A program made the translations under genes and the position numbers. The notes under the pieces were generated by a model. It did no database searches. It was not told the DNA's origin and worked only from the letters and a program-made list of their open reading frames with translations. Shown in pieces: positions 53,564-63,975 of a stretch of DNA of 64,000 nucleotides. This DNA is from Oricola nitratireducens. GTDB taxonomy: Bacteria; Pseudomonadota; Alphaproteobacteria; Rhizobiales; Rhizobiaceae. The stretch covers positions 411,417 to 475,416 of the forward strand of contig NZ_JACZCS010000001.1 in assembly GCF_014904745.1 (NCBI RefSeq), written 5' to 3'. The first letter of the stretch is position 1; every line of letters starts with the position of its first letter.

Positions 53564-54850
53564 TCAGGGGCGGATCTGACCGGTGCCCCGCACGCGGTAT
53601 TTGAAGGAGGTCAGCTGTTCGACGCCGACCGGGCCGCGCGCATGCATCTTGCCGGTGGCGATGCCGATCTCGGCGCCCATGCCGAATTCGCCGCCATCGG
53701 CGAACTGCGTCGAGGCGTTGTGCAGCAGGATGGCGCTGTCGACTTCGTTGAAGAAGCGGTCGACGACGGTTTCGTCCTCGGCGATCACGGCCTCGGTGTG
53801 ATTGGAGGAATAGCGCGCGATGTGATCGATGGCGCCGCCGATGCCGTCGACCAGCGCGACGGCGATGATCGGTCCGAGATATTCGGTCAGCCAGTCCGCC
53901 TCGGTCGCGAGCGTCGCCTTCGGCCAGAGCTTGCAGACATCGGCGTCGCCGCGGATCTCGCAATCGGCTGAATGGAGCGCATCGAGGATCGGGACGAGAT
54001 GGGTCTCGGCGACGGCGCGGTCGACCAGCAGGGTCTCGGCAGCGCCGCATATACCGGTGCGGCGCATCTTGGCGTTGACAGTGATCGCCTTTGCCATTTC
54101 GAGGTCGGCGGACTTGTCGACATAGACGTGGCACAGGCCCTCGAGATGGGCGAAGACCGGCACGCGGGCATCCGTCTGCACGCGTTCGACAAGGCTGCGG
54201 CCGCCGCGCGGCACGATCACGTCGATGGCGCCGTCGAGGCCGGAGAGCATTTCGCCGACGGCGGCGCGGTCGGTCACCGGCACGAGCTGGATGGCGTCCT
54301 CGGGCAGGCCGGCGGTTTTCAGGCCTGCGGCGAGGCAGGCATGGATCGCCTGCGAGGAATTGAGTGAATCCGATCCGCCGCGCAGGATCACGGCATTGCC
54401 GGCCTTCAGGCAGAGCGCGCCGGCATCGGCCGTCACGTTCGGGCGGCTTTCATAGATCACGCCGATGACGCCGAGCGGCGTGCGCACGCGCTCGATCTTG
54501 AGGCCGTTCGGGCGTTCCCAGGCGGCGATCACGGTGCCGACCGGATCGGCGAGTTCGGCGATGGCGCGGATGCCGTCGGCCATGGCCGCGACGCGATCCG
54601 CCGTCAGCTTCAGGCGGTCCCTGAAGGCGGGCGTCAGGTCGGCTTCCTCGGCATTGGCCATGTCGATGGCATTGGCGGCGAGAATGTCGTCGCACCCCGA
54701 AACGATTGCGTCCGCCATAGCAGTGAGAGCGGTGTTCTTTTGTTCGGTGGATGCAATCGCCAGTGGCCGGCTCGCGGATTTCGCGCGCGCACCCATATCC
54801 GCCATCAAGGCGGCGATATCGACATGCTTATTGTCGGCCCTGGTCAGCAT
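53564..54850 (-). CDS. proA: glutamate-5-semialdehyde dehydrogenase
   Basis: Second step of proline biosynthesis, reducing glutamyl phosphate with NADPH. 428 residues. The active-site Cys is in [15 protein letters not shown], and [10 protein letters not shown] and [11 protein letters not shown] are conserved. Downstream of proB by 71 bases in the same direction. Confidence 0.97.
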   Translation of the reverse strand: MLTRADNKHVDIAALMADMGARAKSASRPLAIASTEQKNTALTAMADAIVSGCDDILAANAIDMANAEEADLTPAFRDRLKLTADRVAAMADGIRAIAELADPVGTVIAAWERPNGLKIERVRTPLGVIGVIYESRPNVTADAGALCLKAGNAVILRGGSDSLNSSQAIHACLAAGLKTAGLPEDAIQLVPVTDRAAVGEMLSGLDGAIDVIVPRGGRSLVERVQTDARVPVFAHLEGLCHVYVDKSADLEMAKAITVNAKMRRTGICGAAETLLVDRAVAETHLVPILDALHSADCEIRGDADVCKLWPKATLATEADWLTEYLGPIIAVALVDGIGGAIDHIARYSSNHTEAVIAEDETVVDRFFNEVDSAILLHNASTQFADGGEFGMGAEIGIATGKMHARGPVGVEQLTSFKYRVRGTGQIRP

Positions 54851-54921
54851 TGTTACGTGTCCTTTTCCGGAGCCGTTTCTTTAACGCTCAACGGGCCGGA
54901 GGGCAATGCGGCGGCGAGTGC

Positions 54922-56040
54922 CTATGCTTTCACGACCATGTCGTCGCGATGGACCATCGCGGCGCGCGGCGCATAGCCGAGGATCGCCTCGATTTCGGAT
55001 GTCCGGTGGCCGGCGATCTTCGCCGCCTCGCCGGAATCGTAGCCGGCAAGGCCGCGGGCGATCTCCGCGCCGCTGCCTTCCAGAACGATCGCCAGCGTGT
55101 CTCCGCGTTCGAAGGTGCCGTCGACTCGCTTGACGCCGGCGGCCAGCAGGCTCTTGCCGGATTTGAGTGCAGTGTGCGCGCCGGCATCGACGACGAGCCG
55201 GCCCTGCGGTTCGAGTTGGCCGGCGATCCAGCTCTTCCAGGCGGAAACCGGCGCCGGATTCGGATGGAACAGGGTGCAGGCGCCGCCACTGCCGAGAACC
55301 TCGAGAGGATGATCGGACGATCCCCTGGCGATGATCATCGCCGTCCCGGCCTGGGTCGTGATCTTGCCCGCCTCGATCTTGGTGCGCATCCCGCCGCGCG
55401 ACAATTCAGAGGCGGCATCGCCGGCCATCGCCTCGATCTCCGGCGTGATCGCGGCGACGTCCGCCAGATGGCGCGCGTCGGGATCGGTTGCGGGGGACGC
55501 GGTGTAGAGCCCGTCGACATCGGAGAGCAGCACGAGGAGGTCGGCATTCATCATCGTCGCCACACGGGCGGCGAGGCGGTCGTTGTCGCCGTAACGGATT
55601 TCCGAGGTGGCGACGGTGTCGTTCTCGTTGATGACCGGCACCGCCTTCATGCGCAGAAGCGCGCCGATGGTGGCGCGCGCGTTGAGGTAGCGGCGGCGCG
55701 ATTCCGTGTCGTCGATTGTGACGAGGACCTGTCCGGTGGTGATGTCCTGCGCGCCGAGCGCCTCGTCCCATGCGCGCGCCAGCGCGATCTGGCCGACGGC
55801 GGCAGCGGCCTGGCTCTCCTCAAGTTTCAGGGAGCCGGCGCGCAGGTCGAGGACGGTGCGGCCCATGGCGATGGCGCCGGAGGAAACAACGAGGATTTCG
55901 TGGCCGGCCTTGCGCAGGCCGGCAATGTCGCGGGCGAGGCTTTGCAGCCAGCCGCGCTTGAGACCGGACTTCCGGTCGACGAGCAGGGCGGAACCGATCT
56001 TGACGACAATCCGCTTGTAGGGAGCGAGGCGGCCGGCCAT
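54922..56040 (-). CDS. proB: glutamate 5-kinase
   Basis: First step of proline biosynthesis, usually feedback-inhibited by proline. 372 residues: an amino-acid kinase domain (about 1-260; [36 protein letters not shown]-like [20 protein letters not shown]) and a C-terminal PUA domain (about 275-365). Four bases after obgE. Confidence 0.97.
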   Translation of the reverse strand: MAGRLAPYKRIVVKIGSALLVDRKSGLKRGWLQSLARDIAGLRKAGHEILVVSSGAIAMGRTVLDLRAGSLKLEESQAAAAVGQIALARAWDEALGAQDITTGQVLVTIDDTESRRRYLNARATIGALLRMKAVPVINENDTVATSEIRYGDNDRLAARVATMMNADLLVLLSDVDGLYTASPATDPDARHLADVAAITPEIEAMAGDAASELSRGGMRTKIEAGKITTQAGTAMIIARGSSDHPLEVLGSGGACTLFHPNPAPVSAWKSWIAGQLEPQGRLVVDAGAHTALKSGKSLLAAGVKRVDGTFERGDTLAIVLEGSGAEIARGLAGYDSGEAAKIAGHRTSEIEAILGYAPRAAMVHRDDMVVKA

Positions 56041-56044
56041 GGCG

Positions 56045-57115
<1,071 letters not shown>

Positions 57116-57163
57116 CTACCGCATTGCGGCAGAAAGCGCGAGAATGAAATCGGGAAACGGAAA

Positions 57164-57988
57164 ATGACCATCAAGGTTGTCACTTACAACATCCAGTTCG
57201 GCATCGGGCTCGACGGCGCCTACGATCTCGAACGCATCGTCGATGCCGTGCGCGACGCCGACGTCATCGCCTTCCAGGAAGTGACGCGCGGCTTCATGCG
57301 CAACCAGGGCCGCGACATGGTCGCCGAGATCGAGGCACTGCTGCCGGACCGGTTTACCGTTCATCACATGCCGGCCGACATCGATTTCGGCAGCCGGGTG
57401 GCCGACGGGAAGGCGGTGCAGACCCGGTTCCAGTTCGGCAACATGGTCGTCTCGCGCTGGCCGATCCTGTCCTCGCGCGGCCATCTCCTGCCGCGTTCGG
57501 CGCGCACCGCCTCGCTCAACCTGCAACGTGGCGCACTGGAGGCCCTGATCGACACGCCCAAGGGTCCGATCCGGTTTTATTCCGTGCATCTCGATCACAT
57601 CGACCCAGATGAACGTCTCGGCCAGATCGAAGCGCTGAAGCAGATCGCATTTTCGGCGCCGCGCACCGGCACCGCCGTCACCGGGATCGGCGAATTCGGC
57701 TACTCGGAATTACCGATTGCCGAGGACTTCATCCTGCTCGGCGACTTCAATCTCGAGCCGGATCTCGCCGAATATCGGGCCGTTGTTTCCGAAGACGGCC
57801 ATCTCGTCGACGTGACGGCGTCCGATTCCGAGTGGAGCTGGACCGATCCGGAGAAAAAGCAGCCCAACAAACGGCTAGACTACGGCTTCGCCACGCCGGC
57901 GCTTGCCGAGCGGATGGGAGAGGCGCGGGTGGACCAGAGCGCGCGAGGATCGGACCACATGCCGGTCTGGATGCAGATCAACGCCTGA
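57164..57988 (+). CDS. endonuclease/exonuclease/phosphatase family protein
   Basis: 274 residues of the EEP fold. Catalytic elements in order are TYNIQFG, AFQEV (Glu), YSVHLDHID, LLGDFNLEPD (Asp/Asn) and GSDHMPV (Asp-His). No signal or membrane segment, so cytosolic. The substrate could be DNA, a phosphodiester or a lipid headgroup. GAAACGGAAA precedes the ATG at 57164. Its 3' end overlaps the convergent DUF3833-like gene by 11 bases. Confidence 0.88.
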   Translation: MTIKVVTYNIQFGIGLDGAYDLERIVDAVRDADVIAFQEVTRGFMRNQGRDMVAEIEALLPDRFTVHHMPADIDFGSRVADGKAVQTRFQFGNMVVSRWPILSSRGHLLPRSARTASLNLQRGALEALIDTPKGPIRFYSVHLDHIDPDERLGQIEALKQIAFSAPRTGTAVTGIGEFGYSELPIAEDFILLGDFNLEPDLAEYRAVVSEDGHLVDVTASDSEWSWTDPEKKQPNKRLDYGFATPALAERMGEARVDQSARGSDHMPVWMQINA

Positions 57989-58481
57989 AATCGACCCTGA
58001 CGCGGGCGACCGGTAAAAGCCCCTTGAAGACCCAAGCCGTGTTGGCGATGCGGCGGCCGTCGTCCGATAGTTCAAGCCGGTCATGAAAGCGGACAACATT
58101 ACGCTTTTCGCCGGGATCGAGATCAACCCGGTAGCTGAAATAGGCGCTGTTTCCGTCGAGACGCACCTTTGTCTCGCCGATGACGTCTTCGCGGGTGCCG
58201 ACATAGGTTTTCGGGCCGGTTTTCCTGAAACGCCAGGTTTTGGTGTCGCGCTCGCCGTCGGCATACCGGAAGTCTTCGCGCAACACGAGAGTCTTGCCGG
58301 TCCAGCGACCATGCAGGACGACGTCGAACTGGCGCCTCAAACCGGTGATCGACCGGAAACTGCCGGTCGCGGTTGTGCGGCCCTGAAAAAAGTCTTCCAG
58401 CCGCAGTTCGGTAGCGGAGGCGGGGCCTGCGACGAGAAGCGCCGCGATGGTCGTTCCGAGAAAGGTGCGCAGAAAAGACAT
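57978..58481 (-). CDS. DUF3833-like exported protein
   Basis: 167 residues. A signal peptide (LGTTIAALLVAGPASA), then a small beta-rich domain. It contains FFQGRTTATGSF, the Trp-containing DVVLHGRWTGKTLVLREDFRYADGE and RTWRF-type segments that fit DUF3833. Function unknown; relatives are lipocalin-like outer-envelope proteins. GGGAG precedes the start at 58481. Confidence 0.78.
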   Translation of the reverse strand: MSFLRTFLGTTIAALLVAGPASATELRLEDFFQGRTTATGSFRSITGLRRQFDVVLHGRWTGKTLVLREDFRYADGERDTKTWRFRKTGPKTYVGTREDVIGETKVRLDGNSAYFSYRVDLDPGEKRNVVRFHDRLELSDDGRRIANTAWVFKGLLPVARVRVDFRR

Positions 58482-58527
58482 GGACGATCTCCCTTTATCG
58501 CCCATACGTGTTTTCCGGCGCGCCGGA

Positions 58528-59136
58528 TCAGGTCGGCTTTCCGTTCGCCTTGCGGGCGAGCCACGAACCGCGGTCGAGAACGTAGCGCTCCACCGGGACG
58601 CGGCCGACCGATATGGTGTCGGTCTCGTCGAGGCCTACGAAGGCGAAACCGCATTTGGCGATGACGTTGCGCGAGCGCGCGTTCACCGTGCGGCAGACCG
58701 CATGCACGCGTTCCGCTCCGGTCGAACGGAAGGCCTGGTCGACAAGCGCGCTGGCCGCCTCGGTGGCGTAGCCGGCGCCCCAATAGGCTTCGCCAAGCCA
58801 GAAGCCGATTTCGAAACCGCCGGACCGTTCGCGCTTCTCGAGGCTGCAAAACCCCATCAGATGGCCGGTTTCGGCCTGGGTGATGGCGTAGACATAGCCC
58901 TCATGTTCGCCACCGATGCAGCGGTCGATGAAGGTTTCGGCGTCGCCAAGACCGTAAGGGAAGGGCATGCGCGACGTCATCTCGGCGATCTGCCGGTTGT
59001 TGGCGATGGCCGCCAGTTCCTCGCGGTCATCGCGGTGCGGCGGGCGCAGCACGAGACGCTCGGTCAGCAGGACCGGCGTGTCGTAACTCAGATCGGTCAG
59101 ACGATGCATGCTGTCATTCGGCGCTGTGTTGATCAT
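58528..59136 (-). CDS. GNAT-family N-acetyltransferase (RimJ/RimL type)
   Basis: 202 residues. RimJ/L-type features are TERLVLRPPHRDD near the N-terminus, GFEIGFWLGEAYWGAGYATEA (acetyl-CoA loop) and NARSRNVIAKCGF. The acceptor is unknown. It lies 19 bases beyond the rpmA terminator, so it needs its own promoter or read-through. Confidence 0.9.
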   Translation of the reverse strand: MINTAPNDSMHRLTDLSYDTPVLLTERLVLRPPHRDDREELAAIANNRQIAEMTSRMPFPYGLGDAETFIDRCIGGEHEGYVYAITQAETGHLMGFCSLEKRERSGGFEIGFWLGEAYWGAGYATEAASALVDQAFRSTGAERVHAVCRTVNARSRNVIAKCGFAFVGLDETDTISVGRVPVERYVLDRGSWLARKANGKPT

Positions 59137-59154
59137 CGGTCGGTCTTTTCAAAC

Positions 59155-59185
59155 AAAAAAGGGAGATGGCGGTGTCCCATCTCCC
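59155..59185 (-). terminator. intrinsic terminator of the rplU-rpmA operon
   Basis: On the minus strand, a 9-bp stem GGGAGATGG/CCATCTCCC with a 7-base loop followed by six T residues (A-run 59155-59160), about 60 bases after the rpmA stop. Confidence 0.92.
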
Positions 59186-59247
59186 CTCATCGTTTGGCCT
59201 GTGCCTGTTTCCGGGTTGTGAGACACCGGACTATGTTTGGCTCCGGC

Positions 59248-59517
59248 TTATTCTGCGGCTTCCTGCATCGGCATCACGGATACATAGGTTCGGCCATTGG
59301 CCTTCGCCTTGAATTCCACGGCGCCTTCGGTCAGGGCAAAGAGCGTGTGATCCTTGCCGATCCCGACATTGACGCCCGGATGCCATTTCGTGCCGCGCTG
59401 ACGCACGAGGATGTTGCCCGGAATGACGCGCTCGCCACCGAACTTCTTCACGCCAAGACGTTTGGATTCGGAATCGCGACCGTTACGCGACGAACCACCA
59501 GCTTTCTTGTGTGCCAT
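59248..59517 (-). CDS. rpmA: 50S ribosomal protein L27
   Basis: 89 residues, canonical: [19 protein letters not shown] start and [21 protein letters not shown] core. The N-terminus reaches the peptidyl-transferase centre. It follows rplU with 89 bases between. Confidence 0.98.
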   Translation of the reverse strand: MAHKKAGGSSRNGRDSESKRLGVKKFGGERVIPGNILVRQRGTKWHPGVNVGIGKDHTLFALTEGAVEFKAKANGRTYVSVMPMQEAAE

Positions 59518-59606
59518 TTTCTGTCTCCTGCCGCGCACTTAAGCGCGTTTTCTGTCCTTATGGTGGCAAAGGGCCGATTTTACAACCCTGCGCACCGTGT
59601 TGTTGC

Positions 59607-60281
59607 TTACTTGATCAGGGCTTTTGCCTGTTCCTGCCAATCCTTGATCTGGTCGGCGCTGAACGGCATGTTCTCGTCCACCTTGGCGATGTCGTCCGCG
59701 GTGAGGGCGGCGATCTGCGCGTAGGTGATGATCCCCTGCTCGTTGAGCTGCTTTTCGGCGACCGGGCCGATGCCCTTGATCTTGGTCAGCTTGTCGGCCT
59801 CGCCTTCCGGCGCGGTGAACAGCGTCGCGGCAGCCGCCGGAGCGGCAGCCTCTTTCTTGGCAGGCTTGCTCTCCGCCTTGGGCGCTTCGGCCTTCGGAGC
59901 CGCAGCCTTGGTCTCTTCCTTCGCCGGCGCCGGCTTCTTTGCGGCAGCCTTCTTCGACGGCTTGGCGCCGCCGGTCAGGATCTCGGAGATCCGCACGGTC
60001 GTCAGGTGCTGGCGATGGCCGCGGGTGCGCTTGGAGTTCTGGCGGCGGCGTTTCTTGAACGCGATCACCTTGCGGGCGCGGCCCTGCTCGACGACTTCCG
60101 CCGTGACAAGGGCGCCGTCCACGAAGGGCGCGCCGACGGTCGCGTCAGCGCCTTCGCCCACCATGAGCACTTCGTTGAATTCGATGACGTCGCCGGCGTC
60201 GCCGACAACTTTTTCGATCTGCAGCAGATCCTGGGCGGCAACGCGGTACTGCTTGCCACCCGTCTTGATGACTGCGAACAT
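59607..60281 (-). CDS. rplU: 50S ribosomal protein L21 with a C-terminal helix-hairpin-helix extension
   Basis: 224 residues, twice the usual length of about 103. L21 core (1-103): [14 protein letters not shown], the [15 protein letters not shown] basic loop and a family C-terminus. Then a Lys/Ala/Glu-rich linker (about 105-160) and a domain of about 60 residues with [20 protein letters not shown], a helix-hairpin-helix (GIGP) motif. Such long L21 forms occur in rhizobia. The extra domain may contact rRNA or other nucleic acid. ATG at 60281. Confidence 0.95.
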   Translation of the reverse strand: MFAVIKTGGKQYRVAAQDLLQIEKVVGDAGDVIEFNEVLMVGEGADATVGAPFVDGALVTAEVVEQGRARKVIAFKKRRRQNSKRTRGHRQHLTTVRISEILTGGAKPSKKAAAKKPAPAKEETKAAAPKAEAPKAESKPAKKEAAAPAAAATLFTAPEGEADKLTKIKGIGPVAEKQLNEQGIITYAQIAALTADDIAKVDENMPFSADQIKDWQEQAKALIK

Positions 60282-60544
60282 CTTTATGTCCTTTCGTGTT
60301 CGGTCCGGCTCTTGCCATCCTCCGCATGCGCGGCGGGGCAGGCCGTCTTTTTGGTCAGTCGTGACGGTTTCGTTGTGATTTTGCCTCCGGTCTTTGCCGG
60401 ACACAAACCAAAGCGGCGCGGAATTCCCGCGCCAGCGGCCTCCCTATGATCCGGGTGTGACGAAAAGTCAAGCTTTTCGGTGACGAAGGCTTGTGTTCGC
60501 CGTCATAGCCAGCTAATGACCGGCCCGCTTGTCAAAGCCGCCGC

Positions 60545-60634
60545 GGAGAGGTGGCAGAGTGGTCGAATGCACCGCACTCGAAATGCGGCATACGGGTGAC
60601 CGTATCGGGGGTTCGAATCCCCCCCTCTCCGCCA
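60545..60634 (+). tRNA. tRNA-Ser (CGA)
   Basis: 90-base class II tRNA. Acceptor stem GGAGAGG/CCTCTCC, anticodon CGA in the loop CTCGAAA, a long variable arm (TACGGGTGACCGTA) typical of Ser, T-stem GGGGG/CCCCC around TTCGAAT, discriminator G and encoded CCA. It reads UCG codons. An integrase gene follows at 61074, so its 3' end is a plausible attachment site. Confidence 0.97.
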
Positions 60635-61073
60635 CTGTCTGTTTCTAAGTGCTTGGCCTTTAAAAGGTAATTTGCCGTTCTTCTTATCGGTGTGCACTAT
60701 GGTATGCATTTAGAGGGCATGATGGCCGCCTAAGAGAAAACTAAATCCGCTGCATGTCGTAAGCCCAAGCGCACAGCATAGTGCATTCGGTCGATCGGTG
60801 ATCCCGGAGAGCAAACCCTCGCTAGGGATGGCTATTTCACGCGCGTTCAGCCGAAATGAGCGGAAAACCGGCCTTCGTTACAGTTTGGACGGACGACCGG
60901 TTTGGGTCAAAAAACGGCCGGTCTTCCTGAATCTGGCTGACGTCAGCTTTGGCCCTGAAAGCAGACGCTCCTTATTGAAATTCGGCCTTTATCGGGCTCG
61001 AATTGATTGTTGGCCTTGAGGGCTATTGCCGGCACTTCACAATGACCCTGTTTGAAAAACAGGAGTTGTTGAA
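60635..61073. other. non-coding gap between tRNA-Ser and the integrase
   Basis: About 440 bases with lower G+C and no gene I can support. A 73-codon open frame (60798-61019) has no ribosome site or recognisable product. The stretch probably marks the left end of an integrated element. Confidence 0.55.
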
Positions 61074-61709
61074 ATGGAAAACACGAACCTCATTCGCTTC
61101 CTGCCTGCAAAAAAGCGTCCCTGGAACAAGGGAAGGCTGACCGGCCAGAAGCCGCCGCTCCAGCCAAAACATGTCTGGGCCATTCGCACTCGCCTTCAAC
61201 TGGCCAACAAGATCCGCGACCTCGCATTGTTCAACATGGCAATCGACAGCAAACTGCGGGGTTGTGACGTGGTTAGCCTGCGAACCGAAGAAATCGCTCC
61301 CAGTGGTCAATGCATCGATCGGGCGATCATCAGGCAGAGAAAAACCGGCGGGCCCGTCAGGTTCGAGATCACGGAGCAAACCAGGCAATCGGTGCAGGCA
61401 TATCTGAGAGCAAGGAAACACCAACAAAGCTCCTATCTCTTTCCAAGCCGTGACAATACGGATGCGCACCTTTCAACACGTCAGTATGCGAGACTGGTCT
61501 CCAGCTGGATCGCGAGCATCGGCCTGGACGCCACGTTGTTCGGCACCCATTCGCTCAGGCGAACAAAGGCGACACTAATCTATCGCCGTACCGGCAACAT
61601 ACGCGCTGTCCAGCTCTTGCTCGGCCACACCAAGATTGAAAGCACCGTTCGCTATCTCGGTGTCGAGGTGGATGATGCGCTCGCGCTGTCAGAGCAAATT
61701 GATGTCTGA
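61074..61709 (+). CDS. short tyrosine recombinase/integrase
   Basis: 211 residues, essentially only the catalytic domain with a short N-terminal segment. The active-site set is complete: R62, K90, H159, R162, H185 and the nucleophile Y194 (THSLRRTKAT, GHTKIESTVRYLG). It lacks the long N-terminal arm-binding and core-binding regions of phage integrases, so it may need accessory proteins. GGAG precedes the ATG. It lies 440 bases from the tRNA-Ser 3' end, in the same direction, as in tRNA-targeted elements. Confidence 0.88.
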   Translation: MENTNLIRFLPAKKRPWNKGRLTGQKPPLQPKHVWAIRTRLQLANKIRDLALFNMAIDSKLRGCDVVSLRTEEIAPSGQCIDRAIIRQRKTGGPVRFEITEQTRQSVQAYLRARKHQQSSYLFPSRDNTDAHLSTRQYARLVSSWIASIGLDATLFGTHSLRRTKATLIYRRTGNIRAVQLLLGHTKIESTVRYLGVEVDDALALSEQIDV

Positions 61710-61953
61710 AAACGGGGGTGGAGTGGACAGTTTCCGCTCCACGTCGAACCGGCCGCTTTGAACCCGAAACTGACTTCCGAGGAATATCCGGCATGCCCGA
61801 TTGCATTTTCGGATCACGGCCGTATCGGCCGATAATTGCTTCATTTCCGGCTGCATCCCGGTGCTCGGATCGTATGCCGCTTCGCAGCTGATTCTGTTGG
61901 ATGTCTGTCGGGCGTTGTTAAATTTCGCGTCCCACACGAAAAAGCCAAAGCAA

Positions 61954-62646
61954 TCAGGCGAGCACTTTTGCCAGCACGTCATATGCATCGTCTATGTCGC
62001 ACGCCATTGCAGCTTCCGCAGCGTCGCAATCATGGCGCGCGAGTGCGTTGACGATGTCGTTGTGGTGGACGTTTGAGGAGACGTAGTTCCCCGACTCGCG
62101 CAGGAGATTGAGATAGGGTCCGATCTGCAGCCAGAGATTCTCGATGATGCTGACCAGTGTAGGCGACTGCGCCGCTTGATAGATCGTGAAGTGAAAGGCG
62201 CGGTTTGCCTGCAGATATCCCTTGGTGTCCCCTGAGGCGGTGGCCTGTTCCATCTGGGTGAGGAGCCCGCGCAAATCGGCGATCGTCCTGTCGTCCACGT
62301 GCTTGGCCGCCCACGATGTTGCGGCTCCCTCCACCTGTATGCGCACGTTGCGAAGGTCGGTGAGCCGTTCGAGGGTCAGGGGAGGGATTCCGATGGAGCG
62401 GCCCGATACGATGGTGAGCGCATGCGCGGCGGTCAGTCGTTTCAACGCTTCGCGGACCGGCATTGCGCTGACGTGAAAGGCCTCGGCCAATCCCTGAATG
62501 GTTACTTGCTGTCCCGGCGCGATCCCGCCATCGAGAATCAGGCCGGCGACTTGCCGATAGACGCGCTCCTGGAGCGTGTCCCGCGTCAAGGGTTCGACGG
62601 ACACCTCCAGCTTTTTGATCCCTGTTCCCATTTTTCCCTTTTCCAT
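61954..62646 (-). CDS. GntR/FCD-family transcriptional regulator
   Basis: 230 residues: an N-terminal winged helix-turn-helix (LQERVYRQVAGLILDGGIAPGQQVT... VREALKRL) and a C-terminal FCD domain with metal-binding-type His residues (FHFTIYQAAQ and HHNDIVNAL). These usually sense acids or sugar acids. The ATG at 62631 has AAGGG upstream; 62646 is the longer choice. Divergent from the adjacent binding protein (about 190 bases apart), so it probably controls that ABC operon. Confidence 0.9.
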   Translation of the reverse strand: MEKGKMGTGIKKLEVSVEPLTRDTLQERVYRQVAGLILDGGIAPGQQVTIQGLAEAFHVSAMPVREALKRLTAAHALTIVSGRSIGIPPLTLERLTDLRNVRIQVEGAATSWAAKHVDDRTIADLRGLLTQMEQATASGDTKGYLQANRAFHFTIYQAAQSPTLVSIIENLWLQIGPYLNLLRESGNYVSSNVHHNDIVNALARHDCDAAEAAMACDIDDAYDVLAKVLA

Positions 62647-62833
62647 TCGGCGGTCGTCTCCAAATGCGGCACCGGCGACGTCGATACCTATTGGTCGGAG
62701 ATTCCAAAGTCACCTTTTTATAGCAAATTCGGCCAAAACGGAACTTGCGTGATTATATATTCATGATCTATGATCAAAACATAGCGTTGTCCAGATCGAG
62801 GACGGTTCCGGCGTTATGAAAGGGAGGAAAGGA

Positions 62834-63958
62834 ATGAAATTTTTCGCGAAATGTTTGAGCGTAGCGGCCGCGGTGGCCGTGGCTGGCGGGCTGACCGTCG
62901 GTACGACGCAGGCGCAGGACAAGTACAAGATTTTCCTGAGCATGAGTTACATCGGCAATGACTGGCAGGCCGAAGCCGCGAACATGGTAAAGGCCATGGC
63001 GGCGTCTTCCAGCATGGCCGACAAGGTCGATTTGCAGGTTCAGGTTTCCGGACCCAACGCACAGCGCCAGATCCAGCAAATCAACGCGATGGTTCAGCAG
63101 GGAGCGGACGCCATCGTGATTTTCCCGATTTCGCCGACTGCCCTTAATCAGGTGGTCAAGAATGCTTGCGACAAGGGCGTTCTGGTCTTCGCGTATGACG
63201 CCGAAATCACCGAGGAATGCGCTTACAACGTCCATATCGACCAGGAGGAAGCCGGGCGCGTGACCGCGGAATGGCTGGTCGACAAGCTCGGCGGCAAAGG
63301 CAATATCATCGCCATTACCGGCGTGCCCGGCACTTCGGTTGACACCCAGCGCACGGCGGCGGCGAAGGAAGTGTTCGCGAAGCATCCCGACATCAAGATC
63401 GTCGGCGAGGCGGTCGGGATGTGGAGCCAGGCTGTGGCGCGGACCGAGCTCTCCAAGATCATGGCCACGCAAAGCTGGGATGACATCGACGGGCTTTGGA
63501 TGCAGGTCGGCTGCTATACCGCCAATGCAATGCAGCTCGAGGCTGGCAAGACGCCCGAAGAATTGCTCCCCTGTGCCGGTGAAGGCGCCAACGGTGGGCG
63601 AATCCAAATGCTGCCTTTGGGCACCGAGGTCGAAGGGGCGGCCAGCCCGTACGCGCCGCTTGGGGCGCCGCGTATTTCCTACGCCTCGCCGCCTTACTCC
63701 GGCGCCCTGGCTCTGAAGCTGGCGGTGCAGGCCCTCGAAGGCAAGGAAGTTCCGAAGCTTACCATCCTGCCGCTTCCGATTGTCACCAACGAGACGGTGC
63801 AGTTGTGCGAACAGGGCACTTGGGAGGAGATGAAGAATGGTTGCAATGCCTTCCTTCCTTCGCTTGTTCCCAATCCTGGCTGGTTTGCGTCAATCTTTTC
63901 GGCCCAAACCCCCGAGGTCGGCTTCAACGCCGCGCTCGTGGGTCAGCCCGAGCTCTGA
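62834..63958 (+). CDS. sugar-type ABC transporter substrate-binding protein
   Basis: 374 residues of the Peripla_BP_4 (ribose/galactose-type) group. It has a signal peptide (SVAAAVAVAGGLTVGTTQAQ), an alternating alpha/beta fold with AINAMVQQGADAIVIFPISP-type and NIIAITGVPGTSVDTQR segments, and Cys residues at about C79-like and C-terminal positions that may form disulfides. GGGAGGAAAGGA precedes ATG 62834. The ligand is unknown. The remaining ABC genes lie beyond the right edge. Confidence 0.9.
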   Translation: MKFFAKCLSVAAAVAVAGGLTVGTTQAQDKYKIFLSMSYIGNDWQAEAANMVKAMAASSSMADKVDLQVQVSGPNAQRQIQQINAMVQQGADAIVIFPISPTALNQVVKNACDKGVLVFAYDAEITEECAYNVHIDQEEAGRVTAEWLVDKLGGKGNIIAITGVPGTSVDTQRTAAAKEVFAKHPDIKIVGEAVGMWSQAVARTELSKIMATQSWDDIDGLWMQVGCYTANAMQLEAGKTPEELLPCAGEGANGGRIQMLPLGTEVEGAASPYAPLGAPRISYASPPYSGALALKLAVQALEGKEVPKLTILPLPIVTNETVQLCEQGTWEEMKNGCNAFLPSLVPNPGWFASIFSAQTPEVGFNAALVGQPEL

Positions 63959-63975
63959 GCCCAGCAGAGCATTTC

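Noticed and set aside
60798..61019. A 73-codon plus-strand frame between tRNA-Ser and the integrase
   Set aside because: No ribosome site and no recognised product; it might be a relic, but it cannot be supported as a gene.
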